DNA of 33,174 bases. Origin: Rhodobacteraceae bacterium bin131. Lineage in GTDB: Bacteria > Pseudomonadota > Alphaproteobacteria > Rhodobacterales > Rhodobacteraceae. A program made the translations under genes and the position numbers. Under the pieces are notes generated by a model that worked only from the letters and a program-made list of their open reading frames with translations, had not been told where the DNA came from and made no database searches. The stretch's first letter is position 1. Each line of letters starts with the position of its first letter. Shown piece after piece: positions 1 to 9,000 of the stretch. The stretch lies in the NCBI GenBank assembly GCA_002239085.1, contig MPNP01000021.1:1-33174 (forward strand), written 5' to 3'.

Positions 1-1833
1 GTGTCAGGAGGAAGCATTTCCACCACGGGGGAGAGTGCTCATGGGCTTTATGCCTTCCATGAAAGCAGTGGCAGCACAGGAAACATCGGTATAAGTGTAT
101 TAGAGGAGGCGGCAATCATAACTGAAGGAGCGAGTTCTCACGGAATTTATGTCCGCCATCAAGGACCCCAAGCCACCGACGACGAAGCTAACGAGAAAAT
201 AGTTATTGATGTAGCAGGGGGAAGTATCACAACCATGGGTGAGAATGCTTACGGGCTTTATGTTGAAAATCCTGGAGAAGGTAATTTGAGTATTACCACG
301 CGAGATGGTCACACCATCACGACTGAGGGGGCGAATGCACATGGTATACACATTGAGCATGCTGGTATCGGGTCAAGTGAGGTTGTCGTTGACAATATCA
401 CGGCGAATGGTGTTGGTGCTTATGGTATACAATTCGGTCGTTTAAACGATGACGGCGAAATTGAGGGGGTTCCGGCAGTGAGTGTAGACGATGATGGTAC
501 CCGGCAGTTATTGGATGAGGATGGTTACCGACCATTGACGGTTCGGATTGATGGCACAGTGAAGGGTGGTCAAGCGAGCGAGGAGGATGGTACTGACGGT
601 GCGGGTGTGTTCATGGCGGGTGGTGGTCGCGTGACGATTGGCCCCGAAGGAGTTCTTGGAGTTCAATCGGGTATTGCCATTCTTGCGGTTGGCGACAACC
701 GGACTGACGAAGATACCGGTGAAGAACCGCAAAGAAAGCTGTATGTTAATCTTGTCTCAATGGACGGTAAGCCGTGGGAGCGCTTGCCGGGTCGTATTGT
801 GAATGAGGGTGGCGAAACAATCCTCGCGGTCAATGGTACGAATGTTTTTGATAGCGGCCACATTGATGCTTGGCTTCCGCTTGGGTCCCTGCAGGAACTT
901 TCTCTCAATCCTGACGAAGATTTTAGTACGCTTGACTTCTCCGAGGAAGAGGATTGGGTGCGTCGCTATCAAGCGATTGCCGGTGCTTACGAAGCCTTAC
1001 CTGGAGCCCTTCGCCGCATTGATACCATCGCATGTCATGTACCTACACAACAGAATTACATCGGTGTGTGTGGAGGACGGGGTCAATACACCCCGGACCA
1101 AACCACAACCGGAATGAGCTATTCGTATAACCAGCAGGCTCTCTACGGTCATATCATGAGGCCGTTAAGCGAACAGGTCTCAGGATGGGCGGGTCTGCGG
1201 CAGGTGTCCGGTGAAGCGAATGTAAACATCGCCGCGGGGTCAAGTCGTGTGAAGGTGCGTGGTGTTGGTGTGCATGGTAGTGTTCAGGTGATGGGTGATA
1301 CGGACCTGTATGGTCAGGCGCACTTACAGTGGACGCGGTATACGCTTAATCTAGTATCGGGTGCGGTGCGTGGGACGACCAAGGGGACCGCATGGTCGCT
1401 GGGTCTTGAAGGAGGGCGTCACTTTCGTGTTGATGACGAGACCCGTGTGACGGGTCGGGGATGGTTGAAGCATGCGAATGTATCGGTGACCCCGTTTGAG
1501 GATTCGTTGGGCTTGCGTGTGAGTGGTCAGGAGCGTCGGGTGATAGCGGGTGTTGGTGTCCGGGGTGAGCGGACGATGGTTCAGGCGAATGAGGACCGTC
1601 GTGTTGTGTTGCGCGGTTCGGCGGGTATTGAGACGGCTATGAGTGAAGTGAGTCGTGTGATGGTTGGTGATGAGGTGTTATCAAGTCAGGCGAAGGCGAC
1701 GCGTCTGTTATTGGATGTTGGGGGTGTTTTGCATCAGGGAGACACGACGGTTCATGGGATGGTGTATGCGCATGGATTGGGAGCGGATGACACGGCTTAT
1801 GGTTTACGATTAGGGCTGGTGTGGTCGTTCTGA
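1..1833 (+). CDS. Autotransporter, C-terminal part (repeat passenger and beta-barrel), 5'-truncated by the window
   Basis: Type V secretion protein: the barrel would insert in the outer membrane and display the passenger at the cell surface. The first 145 or so residues hold about five copies of a short unit with the core pattern T-x-G-x-x-A/S-H/Y-G-I/L-Y/H (HGLY, HGIY, YGLY, HGIH, YGIQ), typical of beta-helical passengers. A linker with the helix-like stretch YEALPGALRRID (about 332-343) leads to a barrel of about 240 residues with alternating Gly/aromatic strands, ending in Trp-Ser-Phe, the terminal aromatic expected for BAM recognition. Two Cys (about 347 and 358) sit just before the barrel. 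The GTG at base 1 is unlikely to be the real start, since no signal peptide is visible; the gene should extend upstream. It is clearly GC-richer than the following genes (for example 33 of 60 bases G or C in 1261-1320), which suggests transfer or different constraint. The passenger's function is unknown. Confidence 0.85.
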   Translation: MSGGSISTTGESAHGLYAFHESSGSTGNIGISVLEEAAIITEGASSHGIYVRHQGPQATDDEANEKIVIDVAGGSITTMGENAYGLYVENPGEGNLSITTRDGHTITTEGANAHGIHIEHAGIGSSEVVVDNITANGVGAYGIQFGRLNDDGEIEGVPAVSVDDDGTRQLLDEDGYRPLTVRIDGTVKGGQASEEDGTDGAGVFMAGGGRVTIGPEGVLGVQSGIAILAVGDNRTDEDTGEEPQRKLYVNLVSMDGKPWERLPGRIVNEGGETILAVNGTNVFDSGHIDAWLPLGSLQELSLNPDEDFSTLDFSEEEDWVRRYQAIAGAYEALPGALRRIDTIACHVPTQQNYIGVCGGRGQYTPDQTTTGMSYSYNQQALYGHIMRPLSEQVSGWAGLRQVSGEANVNIAAGSSRVKVRGVGVHGSVQVMGDTDLYGQAHLQWTRYTLNLVSGAVRGTTKGTAWSLGLEGGRHFRVDDETRVTGRGWLKHANVSVTPFEDSLGLRVSGQERRVIAGVGVRGERTMVQANEDRRVVLRGSAGIETAMSEVSRVMVGDEVLSSQAKATRLLLDVGGVLHQGDTTVHGMVYAHGLGADDTAYGLRLGLVWSF

Positions 1834-2615
1834 TGAATGGTTGTTGGGGATGTGAGCCAAAGCTAGTTTTCTTGGTTATCGGTTTAGAGCAGCATTGATT
1901 AGGGACAGGATTAGTTTCTCTCGGGAGAGGGTACCGGTATTCTTGTTTAGAGAGCACACTGAGACCTGTTAGAGAGGTATTAGTGGGTATGGCGAAGCAA
2001 CAATCCCAATAGAAGATTGAACCAAAATGACATTTTACAAAGTGTGGTATTGAATATTTCATGGCTTGAAGCGAACAATGAGAAAAGGTGCAATTCCATG
2101 TCTGAATAGGTTATGCGATGTGTTGAATAGGTGCGTACCACGGTACGGATTGGTCTGCGGAATTGCTGTTAAAATATCAAGCGATTGTGTTATTTGGAGA
2201 TGATAGCCAAGGTCTAATCAAAGGATGAAAGGTATTGAAGTGTAGCCAATGTAGGGTCACTTATGTGATGTGGTCTTATCAATGATGAAGAAGGGCATAA
2301 TATTACCTTTTTGGGTAAGATTATCGGATGAATATGGTCACAAAGAGAAGACCTTATTCAGAATAATCAAATGTTTTTCATGGGCAAAAACAGATGAATC
2401 CTGACCTTGGGAATTTATAGAGGTGCCCTTAAATGTAAGGGAATAAGGATAGTTATTGGTAAAGAGCATTATTATTCAAATGGTCTATAATAAAATTTAT
2501 CGTTCCTGGACATTGAGAGTCCCCAAGACTTGCCTAGGTTCTTAAGTGGAGGGTGTTGTAATTGTTAATGAAGGCCGAGGAACTATCTTGGGTAAAGTCG
2601 CTTCTGTAATTTGAA
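1834..2615. other. Gene-free stretch between autotransporter and prfB
   Basis: No convincing gene was found in this 782-bp stretch. All frames read by eye are broken by frequent stops. Two small inverted repeats are visible: arms CGTACC/GGTACG around a 2-base centre at 2134-2147, and arms CCCTTA/TAAGGG around AATG at 2426-2441; neither is followed by a T-run. The octamer TGAATAGG occurs twice (2103-2110 and 2124-2131). The prfB promoter should lie in the last part, but I cannot assign one. The region may be decayed coding DNA. Confidence 0.5.
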
Positions 2616-3734
2616 TTGAGAGTTGAAATGCAAGTAGATATCCAAACAATCATAAATGAAGTGAATGAATCGCTCAGCCTTCTGAATGACAAAATAGGAC
2701 GAGAGACCGCCGAAGAAAAATTGTCAAAGCTAAATGCTGAGATTGAAACCCCCAATCTCTGGAATGACCCAAATAAAGCAGCAGACTTGATGCGCCAGCG
2801 CCAGACAATTCAGGATAATATTACCAGCTTTGATACCTATCAAAGTTCTCTGCAAGAAAATATAGAACTCATTGAATTAGGCAAAGAAGAAGGCGAAAAC
2901 GAACTCGTTTCAGAGGCAGAAGAAGCGATTGTGGAGTTGCACGAAACCCTTGAAAAAGCGGTGATCAATGCTCTGCTTGATGATGAAGCAGACCGAAATG
3001 ACTCGTTCCTTGAAATCAAAGCAGGTGCCGGTGGAACGGAGTCATGTGACTGGGTTCAAATGCTTGCCAGAATGTATGAACGATGGGCAACACAAAGAGG
3101 ATATAAAGTAGAAATTATTGACCAAAATCGGGACGATGAGGCAGGACTTCGTTCAATTACATTCAAAGTAAAAGGGCAAAATGCTTACGGTTGGTTAAAG
3201 TCAGAATCAGGGGTTCATCGGCTGGTCCGAATATCTCCCTTTGATAGTGCCTCAAGGCGACACACCTCGTTTAGTTCTGTAGGAGCTTATCCAGTCGTTG
3301 ATGAAAACATTGAGATTGATATTAATCCAGCAGATTTACGTATTGATACTTATCGGGCGTCTGGATCAGGTGGACAGCATGTTAATACAACTGACTCAGC
3401 GGTAAGAATCACTCATTTACCAACTGGAATAGTTGTGACCTCCTCGGAAAAATCACAACATGTCAATCGCTCCAACTGTATGCTCGCTCTCCGTTCAAGG
3501 TTATATGAAATTGAATTGAAGCAACGCCATGAGAAGTTACATGAACTACATCAGAATAAAGGAGATGCCGGGTGGGGGAATCAAATCAGATCTTATGTTC
3601 TAACCCCTTACCAAATGGTTAAAGACTTAAGAACCAATTACAGCACCTCTAACGCTCAAGGGGTTCTAGATGGGAATATTGATGGATTTATGGCTTCAGT
3701 GTTAGCTAAAAATGTTGTTGGAAGGTCGCGCTAG
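2616..3734 (+). CDS. prfB: Peptide chain release factor 2 (RF2)
   Basis: Cytoplasmic class I release factor that ends translation at UGA and UAA. The 372-residue length is normal. The N-terminal coiled-coil domain is followed by the SPF anticodon-mimic tripeptide (about 207-209) and the GGQ peptidyl-transferase motif (252-254, context SGSGGQHVN). The reading frame is continuous, so there is no +1 programmed frameshift of the E. coli type; this is usual in alphaproteobacteria. The start is uncertain: TTG at 2616 gives MRVEMQ, matching the conserved MRxE beginning of alphaproteobacterial RF2, while ATG at 2628 has a better purine-rich stretch (GAGAG) upstream. After GGQ, the usual RSQHKN segment reads KSQHVN, a departure at a well-conserved position. 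It is converging with the bactofilin gene downstream. Confidence 0.95.
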   Translation: MRVEMQVDIQTIINEVNESLSLLNDKIGRETAEEKLSKLNAEIETPNLWNDPNKAADLMRQRQTIQDNITSFDTYQSSLQENIELIELGKEEGENELVSEAEEAIVELHETLEKAVINALLDDEADRNDSFLEIKAGAGGTESCDWVQMLARMYERWATQRGYKVEIIDQNRDDEAGLRSITFKVKGQNAYGWLKSESGVHRLVRISPFDSASRRHTSFSSVGAYPVVDENIEIDINPADLRIDTYRASGSGGQHVNTTDSAVRITHLPTGIVVTSSEKSQHVNRSNCMLALRSRLYEIELKQRHEKLHELHQNKGDAGWGNQIRSYVLTPYQMVKDLRTNYSTSNAQGVLDGNIDGFMASVLAKNVVGRSR

Positions 3735-3798
3735 CTTTTCTCAATGAACAATCATTACGAGCTAGCTTCTGAAAAAAGCCTGTTGGATTGTCAACGCA

Positions 3799-3846
3799 GT
3801 TGAATGGGAGTTAATTCCATAAGATGAATTATAGCTCCCACTCAAC
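3799..3846. terminator. Long hairpin between convergent prfB and bactofilin genes
   Basis: Interrupted inverted repeat: GTTGA pairs with TCAAC, then an A/C mismatch, TGGGAG with CTCCCA, a small internal loop, TAATTC with GAATTA, and an 8-base loop. That makes about 17 pairs between two converging genes, a good place for a bidirectional terminator. No long T-run follows on either strand, so intrinsic termination is not certain. Confidence 0.5.
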
Positions 3847-3857
3847 TAGTAGCTAAG

Positions 3858-4418
3858 TTAAATCTTTTTCATAGGTTCGGGGATATTTAGTCCTTTAGAG
3901 CCAAGACCCTCTGTCGAGGGCCTTGGGGACGCGTGAACTCCGGCCGATGGTGCCTTTGCTGAAGGTGCTACAGAAGGAGCAGTCGCTTGTTTGTCATTAG
4001 GAGAGCTTTTCTTTGGTTTAAGTCCAATCGGATCTTCTGACCGCTTAACATTGCCCTCAAAATGAGCACCGGCTTCTATTTGAATGTTTCCGTGAATTAT
4101 ATTGCCGGCAACACGAGCGGTTTTATTAAGGCGAATTTTCTTTCCTCTAATTTCACCTTTTAAACTCCCATCGATCGTTGCTTCATCAACTCGAATATGG
4201 CCTTCAAACTCGGCACTCTCTTTAATGATAACGGATAGAGCAGAGAGGTCACCTTCAACTTTTCCCTCAATGATGATTTCATCGGTCGTATGAAGATTTC
4301 CAACAATTTTGAGTTCCCGAGAAATCACGGAAGGATGAGACTTTGGTGCAGTCGGATTTGTTCCTTGCTGAGAGAGTGAGGCGTTTTGAGGTCGCGGGAA
4401 GGGATTCATTTCTGGCAT
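3858..4418 (-). CDS. Bactofilin family cytoskeletal protein
   Basis: Bactofilins polymerise without nucleotide into beta-helical filaments at the inner membrane and recruit cell-wall enzymes or mark cell zones. The 186-residue protein has a disordered N-terminus rich in Pro, Gln and Ser (1-33), then the bactofilin core (about 34-125) with the repeating pattern of V/I-E-G/D-G turns (GNLHTTDEIIIEGKVEGD, then repeated I-x-G and V-x-G turns), then a Pro/Ala/Ser-rich tail (about 130-186). The ATG has an AGGAG Shine-Dalgarno site 9 bases upstream. It lies 55 bases downstream of the M23 peptidase on the same strand. Bactofilin plus LytM/M23 is a known cell-shape pairing (for example CcmA with Csd peptidases), so the two probably act together in local peptidoglycan trimming. 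Not assigned a symbol because bacA, bacM and ccmA are all used for this family. Confidence 0.92.
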   Translation of the reverse strand: MPEMNPFPRPQNASLSQQGTNPTAPKSHPSVISRELKIVGNLHTTDEIIIEGKVEGDLSALSVIIKESAEFEGHIRVDEATIDGSLKGEIRGKKIRLNKTARVAGNIIHGNIQIEAGAHFEGNVKRSEDPIGLKPKKSSPNDKQATAPSVAPSAKAPSAGVHASPRPSTEGLGSKGLNIPEPMKKI

Positions 4419-4473
4419 AACAATTTTCTCCTAGTTAAAAATAATGCGTGTCGTTAAGAGATAAGAATTTTTT

Positions 4474-5718
4474 TCAAACTTTAATAAATTTCATTGGGTT
4501 AATTGCATTTTTATTGACTCGAATTTCATAGTGAAGATGATTTCCAGTTGAAACACCGGTACTTCCCACCTTGCCAATGACTTGGTCAAGGGCAACTTTT
4601 TCTCCTTTTTTTACATTTATTTTGCTCAAATGAGCGTAAGCTGAACGAATGCCAGATAAATGTTTAATGATAACTATGTTTCCATATCCAGATTCACGAC
4701 CAGCAAATTCAACAACGCCATAACCAGTGGCATAGACATTCGTACCGTATGGAGCCGAGTAATCTATACCGCTATGCATGCGACGATCTTGATAAATCGG
4801 GTGAGTACGCATCCCAAAGCTATCACTGACTCTGTAGTTTCCTTTGAGAGGGTTTGCGAATGGGAGAGCTTTGAACACCAAACGCCGATCATTGAGTTCA
4901 TTTAAGGAATTCTCAACCGCCTTGACGATATCAGAGTTGGGGAATACATCAAATTGTGAACTCTGATTAAAACTGATTTCTGTATTTTCAGAAATCCCTT
5001 GATAAAGAGACCTAACTTGCCTGTTCCAGTTGGATGAAGTGATATTGAGGCCGCTGAGTATACTATCTAAACCTTGCGTGGCGGAATTTATTGACTGATT
5101 AATACTTGATAGAATTGTGTTGATCCGGGCATCCTCGATTCGTTCTTGCGTCAGGCTATTTTGAATCTCTATTTGAAGTTCATTCACTTTACTTTCAGAG
5201 CCTTTTAATCGCTCTGTATTTGAACTTAAGGCCGTCAGTAAACTGTTGATAACGATATCAGTTTGATTGTTAGAAGTTAATTCCTGTCTTGCCCCAGAAG
5301 TATCACGAGAAGAAACACCCCAATTTGTTGTGGAATTATTTTCCTCATCAAATGCTTTTCTGAGGTCATTGATCAGGGCTTCTTTTTCAAAAACTAGTTT
5401 TAATGAGTCTTGGAGTTGCAAATTTAAGTTTTCAATCTGCGTACGAAGGGCGTTTCGTTCTTCGATTATGGTAATTAAACTAGATCGGTCGATGGTCGAA
5501 TTTTCGGTATCCCGAGTATCAATTAATAAAAAATCCCCAATGGTTGTTATTGAAGTGAAGACGAGCCAAAAGAGAGTTATAAAAGCAAGAATAAGCGATT
5601 GGATTTGTGTCTGCCGGTCTAAAAAGATAAACTTTTCATATGTTTGTGATCGAATAACTACAGACAGTCCGTTTAACCTAGGAACTGCAAGAATTGGTTT
5701 GACCTGACTTTGAGACAT
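4474..5718 (-). CDS. Membrane-anchored M23 (LytM) peptidoglycan endopeptidase
   Basis: Zinc endopeptidase expected to cut peptide cross-links in the periplasm. With the ATG at 5718 it has 414 residues: one transmembrane segment (about 40-61), a long coiled-coil-rich middle (about 75-285, many Glu/Leu/Asn/Gln heptad-like stretches), then the M23 domain (about 290-414). The zinc ligands are present: H315 and D319 (HSGID), H363 (YAHLS) and the HLH motif ending at H396, so the enzyme should be active. I chose ATG 5718 because GGCAGGTG lies 3 bases upstream of it; a GTG two codons earlier would overlap that ribosome site. It is the first gene of a two-gene unit with bactofilin, and divergent from the YhdP-like gene. 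Confidence 0.92.
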   Translation of the reverse strand: MSQSQVKPILAVPRLNGLSVVIRSQTYEKFIFLDRQTQIQSLILAFITLFWLVFTSITTIGDFLLIDTRDTENSTIDRSSLITIIEERNALRTQIENLNLQLQDSLKLVFEKEALINDLRKAFDEENNSTTNWGVSSRDTSGARQELTSNNQTDIVINSLLTALSSNTERLKGSESKVNELQIEIQNSLTQERIEDARINTILSSINQSINSATQGLDSILSGLNITSSNWNRQVRSLYQGISENTEISFNQSSQFDVFPNSDIVKAVENSLNELNDRRLVFKALPFANPLKGNYRVSDSFGMRTHPIYQDRRMHSGIDYSAPYGTNVYATGYGVVEFAGRESGYGNIVIIKHLSGIRSAYAHLSKINVKKGEKVALDQVIGKVGSTGVSTGNHLHYEIRVNKNAINPMKFIKV

Positions 5719-6031
5719 GAACACCTGCCGTAAAATTTAAAATACAAGCCGCTTCAATAGGCTTTATTGTGATAATGATAGAAAAATGGTTAGTGATTTA
5801 TTTATGGCTTGTCAAAGGTAAACACTAGACTTTTTACAAAGACGTGAAAGGTAATGTTAAAATAATTTTGATTTTCGTAGAATTGCTTGACATTGTTTGT
5901 CGGGCGTATTCTATCAGATAATACTGCAACAGGTTATAGTTTGAGAGAAATTTTACTTAATCTCTAGCCAATTGCACTAATTCCAATGGCGAGTTTAGAA
6001 AAGCTGTGTCTTAATTGTTGAGATAAGTTAA
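5719..6031. promoter_or_regulatory. Divergent intergenic region, M23 peptidase / YhdP-like gene
   Basis: 313 bp of AT-rich DNA that must hold the promoters for both divergent units. On the plus strand a perfect TTGACA lies at 5887-5892; the hexamer 17 bases later (5910-5915, TCTATC) is a poor -10, and GATAAT lies further on at 24 bases, so the exact promoter is unclear. No gene or conserved RNA was recognised. Confidence 0.35.
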
Positions 6032-9000
6032 GTGGTTCACCGAATCAATCCAAAAAAACTATTCCAATATACAGGATACTCTGTAGGTGTGCTTGTTGCT
6101 ATCACAGCAGTTATATTCATTACCTTAGTGTATTTTCAATTTCCCGTTCCTGCATACATAAAAAGTAGCATTAAGGATCAATTAACTCAGGATAGCCAAA
6201 TTAAATCGGTCACAATTGAAAACCTAAAATTTGCCATAGATCGTCAAAGTTTATTGCCCAAAATTCTCGTGAGTAATGCCCAATTGGAGATGAAAGACAG
6301 CTCGGTTCTTATCACATTGGGGAATGGGGAAGTTTTTTTTCCTTGGTCGGGAATGCTGTCCCAAACTTCAATAATCAGAAAAGTAGTCATTACGAATATT
6401 GAGATTCAAACCCTACAGTCAGGTCAGAGCAAAGAAAACACGACGATAGAGCAACGAATAGCAGGTATCTTAAACACTATAGCAGCAAATTGGTTTATTC
6501 TTGGCATAGAAGAGTTGAGTGCTAAGCAATTTAGTTTTAGGAGCAATAATTCTGGTGGTGATGAAGTATTTTTAAAGGGAGATCTATCACTTCAACTTGT
6601 CTCAGAGAAAGCAATTGAAGGAGTGTGGTTAACTGAAGCTCAAACCAATGAAACTCCACTTCAGCTCCAATTCAATATCAGAATGAGTGACACACAAGAC
6701 CATTTTGCACTAGAAGTCAAAGGACGGCTGTCAAGCTTATTCAAAGACACATCTTGGATCAGTGGCGATAATCAACAAAAGGACCTATTGGAAAACGGTA
6801 CTTATGTGGTGTTAGCTAACTTTAGTCCCAAAGGATTTAAAGGAAGCGTTCACCTCAGGCAAGAAAATAAAGGTGGAGTTAATACGGACACTCGCGTAGA
6901 GAGCGAAAAAGCCCAGTTTAATTTCACCTATGCGTACGCAAGTGGTTTGCTGACGATGAGTGATATTGTCTTCTTTTCAAGCGAATTGGGGATGGAGGTA
7001 CGTGCCGATTTCAGGAGAATTATTTTAGAATCGAGTGAACAAGTCAGAATCGAGAGTGATATTGCAGTTATTTCACAATTACCAAATCATGAAAATATAA
7101 CAGCGACAAACAAGTGGAGTTTCAATATCGGAGCTTCAGTAACGCTTCCAAATCAAGACAATCCTGGCACATACCGAATTGATGCTCACTTAAATCATCC
7201 AGAAAGACTTTTGGGTTTGGAATCACTAACCAAATTCAACATTTATGGGTTTGGTGCTCTCAACGCCCGATTGAAAGGAAATATTACACGTAGTGGTTTA
7301 TTAGCCCAAAATTCAGTAAGTTTGTATTTTTCAGGTCATAATAATTTAGGGAATGAATCTATTTTTGACCTCGCCCAAGCGTCATTTGACCTGAACTACA
7401 ACCTATCAGAACAAAAGTTAAACATAGTTAATCTTGTTATCAACCAAAGAGATTGGCCTACGCAACTTGTTGCTGATGTCGTCCTTCAAGGGGATGTATT
7501 TTCAAACAATCGCAATATTAAAGCAAATGTGGATTTGTTCCATGCTAGGGATAACGACCAGGGCTTATCAAAAGTCCTTTTTGGCGATTTCATTATCACC
7601 CCAATTCAAGGGAAAAAGATTCAAATAAATTTTGATTTGTCGCGAACGGATTCACTTTTAGATCGAGTGGAATTCATCCAATCACAACGGTACATTATGA
7701 ACCCAAGTGGATCCTTTGAGGTCAGCTTTGATAACACTTTTTCTCCGAAGGAAATAACGGGAACTCTCCTTGCTAAATCACCATTAAGTAAGCCGCCGGG
7801 AAATTTCGCTAGAGATACTGAAATTAGTGCCCAATTCAATGGAAAATTTCAAGGCAAGAATTTTTACCTTGAAGAAGGAATTGTGAGTATTTCCCCGCAT
7901 TATTTTTCATTAACAGGAGAGTTGATTGGCTACACTGGCATCCTTACCAATGACTTTAGTGGTCAAGTCAACATCAGAAGTTCCCATTTTGATTCCAATC
8001 CAAACCTGACTTCACAAGTGGATATTGGGTCGTTAAACGCTTCATTAAATTACTCAAACAAGTTGCTAAAACTTGACGCACATGGTCAAGCGAGTGCCGT
8101 TGAATTCCTATTAGGATGGAATTCACTTCAAGGGTCAGACCAATTGCCAAAGTCTAATTCAGGAAGTCAATTTGGAATTGACCTAGAGATTGATATTCAA
8201 GCACAAAAAGCTCATGGAAAGATAGAAGGTGGAGGGATTACAATACCTTCTCGTACCTTTAACGAAAATGTTGTTATCAATCAGTTTCAAACCGAGTTTT
8301 CATATGATCATGTACTTGGGGAAACCATTCTGCCAACGTTTCGTCTTAATACAAACTATTTTGAAGTTAATGCTCTCGGCACGCTGTTTCTTCCCCAATT
8401 TCTATCCCAAAGTGAACTTCAAGGAAATTTGGAAATTCTTGAGCTCAATTCAAGCAATCCAACTTTATTTGAACAACCATTGACAGGGTTAAGGGGTGGA
8501 GTTGATTTTAGTTATCTTTTTAATCAACAGCAATTAACTATTGGTCAAGCTTTTCTCATTCAGGATGATGTCAAACTCCTAACCCTTGGTAATCTCCAGT
8601 TTAAACAAGATGGACCCCACGGGTCAATTGACTACAGATTGCAGGGGCTCAATCTTAAAAATCTAATCCCATTGTGGCCTAAAACTCTTTTTACGAAATC
8701 GCGGAACTGGTTCGCAAAAAACGTTACCCAGCTCAATATTGATGAAGCTCCAGGTGGAATTATTTTTTCTGGCCAATCGCCAATGATTCTAACCCAGACC
8801 CTAACGTATTCTGACCTTGAATTCACTTACCTTAGAGGTTTGCCCCCAATTCAAGGCGGTTCGGGCTATCTTTCAATTACCAATGATGATTTATCTTTGT
8901 TTCTGGAAGAAGGGGATATCATGGTCAGAGATAAGGGTTCGATAGACATTAAAGGCTCTCGACTATACATCCCAGAAATGGCCAATAGCAAAATTCCATC

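Noticed and set aside
1-435. Tandem repeats as a CRISPR or DNA satellite
   Set aside because: The similarity is at protein level within an open frame (passenger repeats), with no constant DNA repeat or spacers.
1637-2062. Minus-strand open frame of 141 codons across the autotransporter end
   Set aside because: It overlaps the certain barrel coding sequence, has a Pro/His/Thr-rich product of the kind produced by reading the opposite strand, and resembles no family.
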